From positions 6,657,811-6,721,810 of the forward strand of contig OY282605.1 in assembly GCA_958298945.1 (NCBI GenBank): a DNA stretch of 64,000 nt, given 5' to 3'. The DNA is from Atherix ibis. Its lineage: Eukaryota; Arthropoda; Insecta; Diptera; Athericidae. Made by a program: the position numbers and the translations under genes. Under the pieces are notes generated by a model. That model worked only from the letters and a program-made list of their open reading frames with translations, ran no database searches and was not told the origin of the DNA. Position 1 is the stretch's first letter. Each line of letters starts with the position of its first letter. This document shows, in pieces, positions 24,251 to 36,697 of this stretch.

Positions 24251-25379
24251 TTTAATTTAAATTGAATTTTAAATTACATTATCCAAAAAAAAAAATCTGT
24301 ATTCATACAAAAGTGACAATTTATTGATAAGTGCAAATTTAATGTATATTTTCCTTAATAATACTGTGGCAATTTTGGTTTTGCTAAATTTTATTGCGAT
24401 TTTGATATTATACAAAATATAGTATTTTCAAAAAAAAATATAATTAACTGAATAAAAATTTACCTAAACCGGACAATTAACTTAAATTTATATAGGTAAT
24501 AGTTTTTATCTGAAACTATAATCAAGAAGCAAAAATTCATTCGTTCTGAAACAAAATAATAAACGTTGAACATTTTATTTACACCTGAGACGAAATTCAG
24601 ACAAACCGCATCTATTTATATACATTTACAATCAGATTTAGTATACAAAATATATTTTTAAGCTAGCTAAAAAAAAATAACTAGGACACAGGTGAAAAAG
24701 TGCTTTGACACTTTGTTGTGCTAATGCAATAATCGCATTAACATCGGAAAATTTCCCCCTCACTTTATAGTGATTTTTAAATAATCTCGAATATTTTCAA
24801 ACACAAACAAAGATTTACATAGTTTCGTTTATCATCTGTGGACTTTAACAGTCTATAGACAAGATAAAACTGCTTACTTTTTGGTAGAATTAAATATGTT
24901 AATGCCAAAGTGAGTTTTGTAACTTTTTCATCAACGATTCAAGAACACACAAAAAATTTACATTCACTAGTAAAGCTTAAGTCAAATCTTGTTAATGTCG
25001 ATATAAATTGGAAAAGTCGCATTTCAAAATAAGCAACCCCAAATTTTGCTAGAATGAAAGTTGTTGCAGTAACCCCAATATTTTACACTTCATGTACTTA
25101 AGAGCAAAGTAGATAATGACATTGCGACAATACTCGAATTGTAGGAAAATTTTTTGCAAGAGGTGCCATAATTATTTGCAATTTTGAAATGAATGCCGTC
25201 AAAACCACAATTTCTACACACATACAACAAGGAACATATTTAATTAGAGACAAATTTAATAATTTGTAATTTTCGTTTTCTACGGGGGGTGGCTACTGAA
25301 AGACTAATGGATTTGAAAAATTGTCATTTTTATTATTTTTGATTTTATATTTTCTTGTAGTTTATAGAGCAATTATACG
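24251..25379. other. No gene seen
   Basis: AT-rich DNA with no recognisable protein or terminal repeat on either strand. Confidence 0.45.
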
Positions 25380-25640
25380 GTGTGATGACGAACTTATTGA
25401 GTTTTCCTATTCCAGTGGAAGTCAGAGAAAATACCGTCAATATTTTAATGTTAGAGAATATTCTAGCGATGAAATGATTTGAAATTTAATTGCCCGGTTT
25501 GAAAGAACTGGATCGGTCGGAAATCTTCCGGGAAGAGATTAAAGGCGCATATTTGTGCGCACTGAATGTCCTTGAGTATAAACTAGGAACATCGCTTCAG
25601 AAGATTCTGATACTGGGTTTAAAAATATTTCTATACAAGA
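25380..25640 (+). pseudogene. N-terminal fragment of a mariner-like transposase
   Basis: The plus strand reads SGSQRKYRQYFNVREYSSDE, then NLIARFERTGSVGNLPGR, then a RRIFVRTE block and ASEDSDTG, with stops between. This is the helix-turn-helix start of the 'WFQQDGAT' group, matching the start seen at 63,900-64,000 (TQRKYCQNFNTVTAPS). The catalytic part is absent; a retrotransposon relic follows directly. Confidence 0.65.
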
Positions 25641-25743
25641 TCTTTACTATATTAAGATAGTCAGCAGCACATGCAGTACGTTTTCAGTACTTAGTCAGAG
25701 TATTCCGATCAGGGGGAAATATGAAGAAACAATTTAGGGCCGA

Positions 25744-27235
25744 ATGCAGAGGCCCTTAAACCTACTGTGCACTTGGTGCCAAGCGGCAGATCTCAATATT
25801 AACCCTCACAAAATGGTCTTACTTTCATTTACAAAGAAGCATCAGTTGAACCTTACCAAGGTCAAGAAGAATGGAACTGAACTTCAGTTCTCTACTGAGG
25901 TCAAATATCTATGGGTCATTCTGGACCTAGAACTCACACCTGACCAGTGTTACTGATAGAATTACACTGCCATATATGACCACTATATCATTTGGGATTG
26001 TCATAAGCTCTTCGGTAAAACCTGGGGTCTGCAACCAAAAATGATACAGTAGTCATATATGGCAATAATTAGACCCATATCAATATTGAAAACGTAAAAT
26101 TCAAAGCCTAGCATGCTTGGGTATTACAGGAGCTCTAAAAACTTGTCTCAAGACAGCTCTTGAAGCACTTTTAAACCTGACACTTTGGCATTTTCATATG
26201 AAAAAGGAAGTGGCTCAAGGGGCTTTTAGATTAGGATATTCCAAAACCTTTAAACCAACAACCTGTTTGGACATCTTAAGGTTGTAGCGGACTTAAAAGA
26301 ATTCCAAGAAGCCAACTATCTATCGGACGCAATGCCGATGAAATCTAACTTAAACCAGTTCTTTCAAGTAATTCTCACGAAGCCCTTAACTTGTAAGGAT
26401 GGGGACCGTCACTCGAAGAAGAGTCCTCGTTATGTACACAGATGGTTCTAAAATGGATGCAGGTATTGGGCGGGTGTATTCGGACCTTATTATCTTGGTA
26501 AACATCCCCATCTATTTTTCAGGCGGAAATACATGCCATAGTGCTTTATGCTAGAGACGGTATCAAAAGGAACTTAGGTAACGCAAAGATCTCCATCATC
26601 TCAGACAGTCAAAAGTAACTTTCTTGTGAGTGCAAGGTCATTAAGAGTAACGAACTAACAGATAAACTTGCCAAAAGGTGAGCAAATACTTTGCTCATTG
26701 GACCCGAAACCTTGTATAGCTATCCAAAGGGCCACCTAGAGTCAATTATAAGGAATACGGTGTTAAAAGCCCACACTAAGATAATTCCCCGGGCATAAAT
26801 ACCTCAAATAAATTCATCGCCTTTTCTAAAAAATAGAGGTCTTTAAACTCAACAAAACACACCTAACCGGGAGAGGTTCTTAAATACAACAAACCAGCCT
26901 TAATCTGTCGATTTTGATCCAGAGAGGATGAAACGTCGGAAAATCTATTCTGCGGTTACAATACCACTGCCCGCCAGAGACTTCGGCATCTTGGTTCGGG
27001 ATTCCCTGATCCCTATGAAATTTCCCGGCTATTAGCCAATATGAGATTGAGGTTCACTAATTCTTCCATATTACTATTATCTGATTTAGGATTATTCATC
27101 ACAAAAGACCTTATTGGTCAAAGTGTTTTTGAGAATATGTGACTCTTGATACCTTCCTTATATTATTATTATTATTGTTATTATTATTATTAGTCGGAGA
27201 TAACAGCCTCATTCTAGTGGCCACCCTGTAATATA
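25744..27235 (+). pseudogene. Non-LTR retrotransposon relic with reverse transcriptase and RNase H remains
   Basis: The first part (25744-25956) reads LCTWCQAADLNINPHKMVLL, FTKKHQL and EVKYLWVILDLELT, which is the segment just after the catalytic YADD in non-LTR reverse transcriptases. Further on are VLYTDGSKMDAGIG at about 26432-26473 (the first aspartate motif of RNase H), AEIHAIVLYARDGIKRNLGN at about 26523-26580, SIISDSQ, SNELTDKLAKR and an HLGSGFPDPYE tail. A downstream RNase H domain is known in I- and R1/LOA-type elements, so one of these is likely. Many frameshifts and stops are present. An (ATT)n tract lies at about 27163-27192. Confidence 0.75.
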
Positions 27236-27238
27236 CTA

Positions 27239-28101
27239 AAGCTTAGATTACACAGTGCGTCTAAAACGACTATTTTCCCCTGTAAAAAGTTCGCTGTCAA
27301 ATCGTTTAAATTTACGCATAGTTCGCCGGTGTAGTACACCTGTTGTTCGCTTTCAAATCATTTAAATCTCGTATTGAGCATGGAGAAGGGGAAATTTAGC
27401 AAACCTATAGATGATTTAATCTTGCTTGCTCATGCATCATTTGCGCGTCGTTTATTTTGACATTTGACAGTTCCCATATTTACTGTCCGCCTGCATGTTC
27501 GTTCGTTCGTATTTATTTTATTTGTAATAAATTTTATTTGATTTATTATTGCACTTTAATATTTATTATTTAAAATATAAAGCTAATTAAATAAAAAAAA
27601 GCAGATTACCTGATGAAAATTTGAAAAAATTAGCAAAAACTAGTGTAGTGTTAGTGTATAGAGTAAAATAGTTAGCGTATGAATTTATATATATGTTTAA
27701 TAAAATGACAGTGCCAGAGGAATACGAAATATTAATTTTGAAATTAATATTGAAAGGTTAAAATAACATATAAAATATTTAATCAAATAAATTAATGGGA
27801 AAACAGAGTAAATAAAATAATAATAGCATCAACCAATCAGAGAATTCATCAATAAAAAATTCACAAACCATTACTTGTTAAAAAAATATATTTTAACATG
27901 TTAAAATTCCTTTCATTGCGCGTACATCGAAATTAATTCTTTTTGTGGAAGATTGTCAAATACACACACATTGTTTGCGGCTTTGCACAATTTCATTCAC
28001 GCACAAAGTACGTAAATGCTCGCGCAGATATGTGTAGACGCGCAAAGAAGGGGAAATCTCATCTTTAATCGTCTATTCGACGCACGGTGTAATCTAAGCT
28101 T
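27239..28101. mobile_element. Non-autonomous DNA transposon (MITE-like), 863 bp
   Basis: The left end AAGCTTAGATTACACAGTGC and the right end, inverted, AAGCTTAGATTACACCGTGC match over 23 bp (to ...GTC) with one mismatch. The interior has no transposase. It carries GGGGAAAT near both ends (27387 and 28047) and several GCG-rich words. Flanks are AATATACT and ATATATGA, similar but not a clean duplication, so the superfamily is undetermined. Confidence 0.7.
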
Positions 28102-28944
28102 ATATATGAATAATTTTTGATGAAAGTTTCATTAGTCCACTTTTAGAAAACAAACGAGTTAATGGTAAATGTACCGCACAAAAATTTTCTACAAGACATC
28201 TATGGAAGAAAATGTACCATTCAAAGTTTTATATTGTTTTGGAAAACAAGGGAGGCCCTAAATATTTAATACAAAATTACAACAATTTTATTAATTACTA
28301 TTGCATATTAAAATTTTACAGGTTATTAAATCAATTTTTAAATTATATATCAGTATATGAATAAAAGGACTTATACCACTTTCAAAAACAACGGCTCATA
28401 TTTCTGATTAAACAATGAAAGTGGTTTTAAAAATATATTCATGAATAATCGTTAATTAGCTCAAGTCTTAATAATAAAATTGAAAATATTTAAAGCACAT
28501 AAAAATATTTAAAAACATTATTTTCTAAACAATTATAAAATACAATTAAAATATTAAATATTTTGTGACCTGATTTACCGACAATGAGAAGTCTGTGCTT
28601 CTAGTACTCAGCAAATTTGAGTCCGAATGCAGTGAGTGACATAACCTAAAGGTGTCTTTTAGTTGTTGTCAAATGGTCTGAGCTGTCATAGCGCTAAGAA
28701 TTTGGATTTCAATATAAATGTTACTAGAAATGACTTAAAAATAAAATATTCTTCTTTAATTATCTTATATTAGGAAATTATAAAAATTATATCAATTTGT
28801 CTCAGCAAATAAGAAAAGTTATTATACTTATGGTATACGAAACCATTACAGTAGAGGAAGGTCTACTCTCGTTAAATCCTTTGGAAATGTGTATTCTCAA
28901 CAAAATAAGCGGCCGATACTGTGAGAAATTTAAAAATAAGAAAG
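28102..28944. other. No gene seen
   Basis: AT-rich. A segment at about 28565-28720 is more balanced in composition but has no recognisable coding content. Confidence 0.4.
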
Positions 28945-29440
28945 ACGAGGTGTGATAGCAAAGTAATGAGACCTATTTTTTGCAATACTTTTATTTTTTA
29001 AACCCCAATGTTATCGTCTTCAAAATAATTGCCTTGGTGTAGGAGTTGTTTCTACCTTTCATAGCAGTGCTGGATAGCTTCAACCTTCGGGAGTTATCGA
29101 CAGTACCAAGATAATGTCCTTGCAAGTGATTTTTATTATTGGACGTTGATCAGGTAAATAGAGAGTGAAGGATAAATTCCTTTTCCCGACAAAAACTCGT
29201 TGATAGAAATAGTCGTGTTATAGTAGGAGTTGTAACGAAGTTGTTGGAGCATCCAATTGCCGCGAAAAATTCTTTTTGTAAGCATTTCAAGGAGCTTCGA
29301 TATTAATCGACAATCTGACAGCCCTTATTTGTTCTACATTTTTATCAGTTTTTGATGTTTAGGGACTCCTTGCGCGAGGTTCACTGTTTCTCGGCCCTCC
29401 AAATAATGTTTTATGGCACCGAAAAACGTCTACTCTTGTT
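28945..29440 (-). pseudogene. Possible mariner-like transposase tail
   Basis: The sequence starts near GTGATAGCAAAGTAATGAGA, which resembles the ends of insect mariner-like elements. The minus strand then reads QHCYERWKQLLHQG and NYFEDDN, in the position and style of the mariner C-terminal 'CFEDWKKR...GDYFEGD' tail. The remainder, to about 29440, is too decayed to follow. Only this tail supports the call. Confidence 0.4.
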
Positions 29441-29549
29441 TAGAAGCTCTTGTTTATATTTCCCATAGGTTCTTAAAACAAGACAATCATCCAACAAATA
29501 AGTGCATTTATATAATTTTTACTTCCAAGTCAGTTTTCAAAAAGTAAGT

Positions 29550-30130
29550 TTACAAAAGCATATTTTTAAGATCCTTAAGATATGTGCTAGGGGTCAGTTT
29601 ATTGTAATGAAACCAATTGAACGTAAGTTGCAGGGAGCAATTAGAAATCTTATGGAGCATGTTAGATCCTTTTAGAAAATTAAAGAGAAGACCTGTTGGG
29701 TCTAGGAGCTCCACAATGGAATGAATCCTATTCAAATTGGGGGTTAAGCGGCATTTAAATATATAGAATAGTGAGTTGAACACTACAGGAGGAATGGCAT
29801 GAAGGACGAGTTTGGCTACTGGATAAGTGCGGTATGCCGAATTCGAATTTTGGGAGAAGGAAATTTCTCAAAATTCGGACACTTATTATTTGTCGATGCT
29901 TGGGAAAGAAATCTTTCACTGTTGGCTCAGTGTATTTGTCTACGCTTGACCAAAGATGTTAAATGCCATTTGGTCAGTTGATATGGTACGTTCGGAATAA
30001 GAGTGGGTACAGGATGGTTGGCAGGTTTTCTCGCCTGTTGATCACAACTCGCTCATTACCGAAGATACCAGCATGACCTGGAATCCAAGGCAATTTCACC
30101 AATATCGAATGCAGTTGAGAAACGCTTCAA
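29550..30130 (-). pseudogene. Possible non-LTR retrotransposon RNase H tail
   Basis: Near 30110-30030 the minus strand reads LPWIPGHAGIFGNERVVINR, matching the known RNase H end motif of I-like elements (WIPxHxGIxGNExAD). Downstream to 29550 a broken frame continues with a cysteine-poor segment of unknown match. Reverse transcriptase is not visible here. Confidence 0.5.
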
Positions 30131-33100
30131 TTGATGAAGTATTTTTTTTTAAAATTATTATTAAAGCCAAAACAGATTATTGAAGTTATTAAATTTAAAT
30201 ATGAAATTTCTTTTTTAGATTTCATCTTCTATCGAATACGAATGCGTTAGAAATCAACATTTTTGGGGCAGAGATTTTTCTTATGTTGGAATTGAATCGA
30301 TATCGACATTAATACGAGTAACTATAAGCCTATTTGGACGTTATTAAGAAGTTAATCGTATGGTTTAAGAAGTTACAAATATAGTTTTGTCATATTGTCA
30401 TGTTTTTTCTTTCGTTATGAAAGTGGATGTAGTCAGCGTATTTGTTAGATGATGAATGTGCACGAGGAATATTTGTTGAATTGTTGGTAAATCCTGGGGC
30501 CAAGGTCAACGAACGAAAAGAAATTCATCCTCGTTTAATATAACATGTCCGTTTTGCTAATCAGAACATCAATACTATTCGATTGTCCTTGTGAAATTCA
30601 CCGAATTAAACGGAGTGTACACTTGTTTGCTGTTGTAGAATAAGTGATAAAGACTTCGTTAGCTGAAACTGGAAATATTTTTTTCTAATGCCTTTAACTT
30701 TGACTTGTTAGCTCTCCTCACGCATAGTCGACTGAATCCTTGTGATGACATTTTTAGATTACTCTCTATCCTGACCCTGAGATCATCTATATAATATCTA
30801 TGTGCATTTAGTTAATCTTGCCTTTCTGCGGTTCTTCCTGTTATTCACACTGAGAACTTTTCATTTTTACTCCGATTCCGGAATTTCAATGTAAAATCCC
30901 TATCGGCATGGTGTTATCCATAGTAAGAACGATCATGGTATGTCCTTTTTTTCGGAATCTGCACTTTTCTGATTCTGTTTTCTAACCCACAGTGAATATT
31001 GCCATTTTTTTTCATTCTCCGTCTAGTATACAAATTCTATGAAATACTAAATTCCATGTTCTGTATATGATAAAATGTATAAAAACAGAAGGAAAAAGGA
31101 AGACTTTATACGCTAGAAAAATATGAAACAAAAAAAATAAAAGATAAAATAATGAATCAAAAGGGCTGTGAATGTGTAAAAGTGTAAGGGGAACAATGTC
31201 AAGTTCAGTGGACCAGAAGCAGACTTTTGAGGTTTTTTCTTTGATGCATGTTTATTCGCGTACCAATTGGAAAAAAATTAAATTTAACGCCACGAACAAA
31301 CTTATCCTAGCTTAAAGCGTTTAGAGAGTGTTTAGAGACATCAGACTAACCCAGTTAGAGGACGGGCGGCTCTTTTAGGCTGTTTTGACTGAAATCCAAT
31401 TGAGTGTTGTGGCGTTTAGTCGTCAATTTGAAAGAGAGTTCAAGTGAAAATGGAGACAGAATCGTTACTGGTCTTTTAGCCCCTATACTATCTATGCTCG
31501 TATGTCCTTAGACGGGCTCTTAAGCGAAGTAGATTTTTTTTGCGATAAAATTGAATTGAAACTGTAAAGTAATGAAAATTGAGAACGTAATGAAAATTTC
31601 AGAGAATCTTCTTCATCACTTCAGGCACTACCGGACCGGAGATAATTTTATGTACAATTTTTTTCCCATTTATTTCTTGCTCTCTTAAGCATACAGACAT
31701 AAAAGTGAAGAAATTTTCTCAACCATATTATATCTGATTTAGTCTATGACGCAAAAAAAAAATGCATACAACCCCTCTTGAAGCAGAAAAAAAATCTCAT
31801 TTTGAGTAGAGTTTATCTCAAAGTGAACTTGGTTGAAATAAAAATCGTTAATAATCATAACGTCATTTTGTAATAGTCCTTAAACGATGTCATCCACTAT
31901 CCGATTTTAGTAAATGTATTTAATTAGGGAAAAAAAATGTTTTTCTCATATTAAAATTTTTCTCCACATACAAAATTTTCTACTGAACACCGTTTTATAA
32001 ATCTTTACAAAATTGGTGTCAATATCTAGTCACATGTATTCCAGTCATTAAAAGGTAACAATTAATTGGGATAACAAGCCAATTGGGGTGATAAAACCTT
32101 TTAAAAGCTCTTCTCCATTACTCATCTTTCTGGTAATGAATGCTTGATGAATAGGTAAAATCTGGCTAATTCTACACACTTAGGGTGAAGTGGATTTTCA
32201 ATATAAACATTTATTTATGTCTGTCAGAATGGTGTTTGTTCGATAAATGGGGTGCTCACATAGACGAATTTTTGTTGTACATATGCGTACGGATTGGGAT
32301 TTCGTTTACGATTTGTTTAATTCGTTTTGCTTTTTGAGATTTTCCCTTCCAATACGGCAAATCATCTGAATAAATTATAATGTTTACATTACTTTAAGAA
32401 AGATTATTCTATATACAAATATACAATATTTAAAAAAAGAACTTATATTATCGATTTAATAAAAAATTCAGCAGCAGATTCTGAAATTCTAAATATGCTC
32501 ATTAAAATTAATTTTTAAATGCGAAAATATTCTTCTCTTCCAATCAGAAGAGGAGTTTTTTTATAGTTATTATTTTTGAAATTTACAGAATAATGAAGAT
32601 GAATTTTTGAAATTTATCTTAGATAAAATTCATTTAACTTTATTTGGTAATTTCTTCAAATATTCAACTGTATTTTAAATATTGTGTGAAAATTTTAAAA
32701 TAGATAAAAGACTATCCAATTTGTGCTTTGGATAATAAAGTAATATAAAATATACTAAAAATTCAGATTTTACTTAAATTTTTCTAAAAATCTATTGTTA
32801 AAAACTTGCCATATTTTATAAAGTAAAAATATTATTCATGTAACTACAGCAAGATTTCTTTCAGAACGATTCTTTTAAGGTATATTTTGGTGGGATTTTT
32901 CCCCCAGTCGACCATAACGGATATTGATTTTTAAATGCTCTAGAATTTCAGAACTGCCTACGTAAACCCTATTATTTATATAGCCCTAAATCTCATAATT
33001 ATGCAACCTGTTAACTTTTCGCACAATAAATCCAAAATTTGTCTTGTTTTGTAGTTTGTGTTGTTGTTTTATTAAAACTACGGCAATAGCGCTTAGAATT

Positions 33101-33329
33101 AGCGGATATAATAGCTTTTTTACAGTCAATTGGGCGTTTTCAGAGCCCCACTATATGGCAATTTCGCTTATTCACAAATCCACTGAGCGAGCCACATAGT
33201 TAAAAAAATTTTTTTTTTATAAAGCTTGAAACGTGGTTTTGATATATAATCATTAGTTTTGTAGAAAGTTTTTACAATTTGAACGAATTATTTAATAACT
33301 TATTGATTTCTAATATAAAATGGCAAACT
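30131..33329. other. No gene seen; about 3 kb of unrecognised DNA
   Basis: The composition is a little more balanced at about 30240-30950 and 31380-31500, which may be old transposon sequence. I could not match any protein on either strand. A segment at about 33050-33250 (GCAATAGCGCTTAGAATTAG, then CGCTTATTCACAAATCCACT) resembles the tandem transposase units at 9.7-11.4 kb and is probably another relic of that family. Confidence 0.4.
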
Positions 33330-34440
33330 TTAATTTAAATAAATACAATCTTGAATGGTATATATTGGTTAGTAGAAACAGTTTGTGGCGTTTTTAAGTA
33401 AAATAGAGACTCTGAAATTAGAATGTTAAAATTAATTTGTTCAAACCAATTACTCTCCATTATTATCGGCAATGTTTCGCAATTTTTCGGGCTAAGCCAT
33501 GATCCCAACAGTATAGAACTTCTGTGGTTTTTTACAAGCCAGCTTGGTTCTACTAAGAGATTTCGGCAGAGATTGAAATAAGCGGTAGTCTGAGGGCTAT
33601 ACAGGGGATTCATCAAAACTTTCCAGGTAAGCTCTCTTAATTTTTCGTGAGTCATCAAAGATTTGTGCGATCGAGCGTCATCTTGGCGGAAGACGACACC
33701 ATTCCTCTCAATCGCTTGGCGTAATCTCTCGAGTTGCTCACAGTACAGTACCGAGTTAAGAGTTTGACCGAACGGTAGTAGTTCAAAATGGACGATTCCC
33801 TCCCAGTCCCATCATATACACAGCCTAACCTTATTGGCCGTCAATCCTGGCTTTGAAATTGTTTGTGATCGTTCATCTCTCTTTTTCCATGATTTCTTTC
33901 CATCAGTATTCTCGTATTTTACTCATTTTTTATCGCCAGTTATAATTTGCTACAGAAATGGCTCGATTTTATTGCGCTTCAGCAGCTCATAAATTGGTCC
34001 ACCTTGTATTTTACACTCAATTCATGAGGCAACTAAATATCGATTTTCTTTATGAAAGTAACCTTTCACAACTGGTTTATAACGGTTTGATGATAAATGG
34101 TTAATTCATAAGCTATGTCATGACTGCTGATATGATGGTCTTGCTCAATTTTTTCGAGACGTTCATCACTTTTTTCGGTAATTGGTCGACCAAAACGGAG
34201 CTTTTTTTAGAAATCGAAATTTCCATAACAATAGTGAGCAGACCATTTGCTTGCTGCTAATTTTGACTGATTGTTAAAGTGGTATCGTAAAATATCTCTT
34301 TATTCTGGTTCATTTCACCTTTTAAAGGTGCATCTAGTGTTGTTACAATACGACTAATAGTTACTGAGTTATTTACATTTAACTCCATCAGTCGGAAAAT
34401 ACCACAAACCTTTTCGGCTAATTAATATCCGTTATCAAAT
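33330..34440 (-). pseudogene. Mariner transposase pseudogene
   Basis: Read high to low on the minus strand, it shows a decayed helix-turn-helix part (SSHDIAYELTINHQTV, about 34140-34085), GVVFRQDDARSHKSLMTHEK near 33700-33650, then LRELTWKVLMNPLYSP and ...YFNLCRNL to about 33560. The middle catalytic block is HDNA-like but reads RQDDARSHKS. A related but separate fragment is at 39640. Multiple stops and shifts occur, and no terminal repeats were recognised. Confidence 0.7.
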
Positions 34441-36544
34441 TTAAAAAAAATAATTTCTTTTTTAAGTAATTTCACAATTAAAACGTATTTACTTTAAAAG
34501 CGCAGATTATAGATTTCCATCATAAACTTGACTTTGAAAATTATTAGTTTTTAAAAAAATATTGAAAAGCCTTATACAAAAAATAAAGTTGCCAAATTTG
34601 CTACTGTAATAATAACTATGATATATAAAATAAAAAAATAAAAATCCTTTATAGAAAATCCTTAGAAAAATGGGAAAAGTTGAGGTTTTTGTTATCCCTT
34701 GAAAAACAGTATTTTTCAACAACAAAAGATGAAACCCTCATAAATGACCCATCTAACAAAAATACAAACTTCCAACCAATTCTGTATGATGTAATGCCAA
34801 CGGTAAATCCCTAGTAATCCGAATTGATCTTCCACATGGTCTTATACTAAGCTCATATGTGAACCTGTAGCAAAATAAGTTTTGGTCATTTTACGAAAAG
34901 GATTTGTTTTGGCCAGTGCCAGTGTCAGTGGTCATGCTATATTTGCTAGTCTGTGTTAACGATAAACACTTTAGTAGAAAGTAATAAAATATGACAAAAA
35001 GAAGAAAAAAATCCGACAAGAGCATAACTTACATCATATACAATATATAAGATACTTCGGAAAAATATCGTAAATCGAATTGAAGAAAATAGTCACACAA
35101 AGAAAACTACTCACAATCAAATAAAATAGCGAAAAGGGGTGATTCTGGTAAAGGGGCCAATTTAAAAGACCGGACGATGTGCGGAATCGCTTAGAATGAG
35201 TATATAAATGGTACACCTGCATCTGATATGATTGCACCCCCATCGGAGTACACTAGGCAAAGTGAATATCTTAACATTCAAATAACCAAATGCGCGGAAT
35301 GGCTCACCGCATTCACAATAATTGAACAAATCAACAAGGCGAATCGAATCGGGGGTTGAACAATTGTGCTAAGCTAATATTTTTATGGTGTTACTACATT
35401 CCCTTTTTTTTACCGGAAGGACTGCGGATGTCGAACCCATAATTTCGGTTGTTGATAGTGGTCGGCCGGCATGTGGCCCACAAATGCAAATTGCAATTTC
35501 ACAACGATTTTAAACATTAGATTCTAACGTGGACATTGTACTAAAATCATGATGTTCCGATAAAGAGTGAAATCAAAAGTGTAATCCAAATCAAACAACA
35601 ATTGAACACAGCTAGTACGAGTATCTTCTACTGATGCGATGCAGTAGTGGTTGCAATGGAAGCGCTATTGGATATGAAAATAAATCGGTCGGGATTAAAC
35701 AGGTGAAGTTGAACAGATGCATCGCGCGGTGGAACGTAAATATGGTATAATCTAGAGGTAGGTATAGTATCAAAAAATTTTGTATCTGGATGTATTTCAA
35801 TCAGCGACAGACAGACTTGAAATTAAATTTCACGTTTGCTAGATTCACGGTGTTTTTATTTCTGGCGACAAAGTGTACAAATAATTAATTTTACAGTTCG
35901 TTACCTTTCAGCAGAGCCAACTAACCATAACGTTGCCACAACTTTGATTTCATTTCATTTTAATAATTGGTGGCAGCAAATTCATCAAAAAATCACCATA
36001 AAAATGTGAATATTAAAAATAATATTAAAAAAAAATATCGAAAGACAGAAATGAATGAATAAAAAGGACGAAAATAAAAAAAAAATACAATTTAATATAT
36101 TCAAACAAGTAACGATAGCCAAACGAATTCACAGATCCTAAATTGAACTGAGAATATTTTAAATTGGAATATTTACGTAATTCCTACGAGGTTTGGTAAT
36201 TCTATTTTTTTTTTCAAATTAAATATTTTATTGCTAACGAAGTGGTGTCGAAATTTATCTTAACGAACCTATTATAATAAGTTATTTCTAATATTCTATT
36301 CTTGCTTTTAGTATTATTGAATTTTTATTTATTATTATTTTTAAGAAAATATATCTCTTATGTCTACGAGTACTTTAGTTCTTTGCTATCTATTCTTATA
36401 TGCACATTATCTAACATTTATTTATAGTAAAAAGAGTATACGAAAAGTTCACATTTTGGTTTAAAAAGTGTATCTTCTGTCATTTCTGTTATTTAAGTTC
36501 GTAATTTGCCATTACATTGTACATTGTGGATTATATAACTGACC
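34441..36544. other. No gene seen; one GC-richer patch
   Basis: About 35200-35760 is more balanced in composition (for example CGGCCGGCATGTGGCCCACA at 35463) and has stops in all frames, so it is a candidate regulatory island. The rest is AT-rich without recognisable coding content. Confidence 0.4.
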
Positions 36545-36697
36545 ATAGATACGCTGCTTTTTCGAACAAATTTTCTTCAGGGATGATACTCATTTCTCGC
36601 TTGGTGGATACGGTAATAATCAAAATTGACATATGCGGGCTCTGGTAACCCACAAGTGACTATAGAGAAGCCATTTTATTTGCGAAAAGTAACTATA
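36545..36697 (+). pseudogene. Mariner-like transposase fragment, left of an insertion
   Basis: The plus strand reads IFFRDDTHFSLGGYGNNQN, the first catalytic region of the 'WFQQDGAT' group, parallel to 18115-18175. It is cut by the mariner at 36698-37945 and continues for about 90 bp at 37946-38040 (VFWSEGVNSPYFHENEGE). Confidence 0.65.

Noticed and set aside
27163..27192. (ATT)n microsatellite
   Set aside because: An ordinary simple repeat at the end of a retrotransposon relic; mentioned there only.
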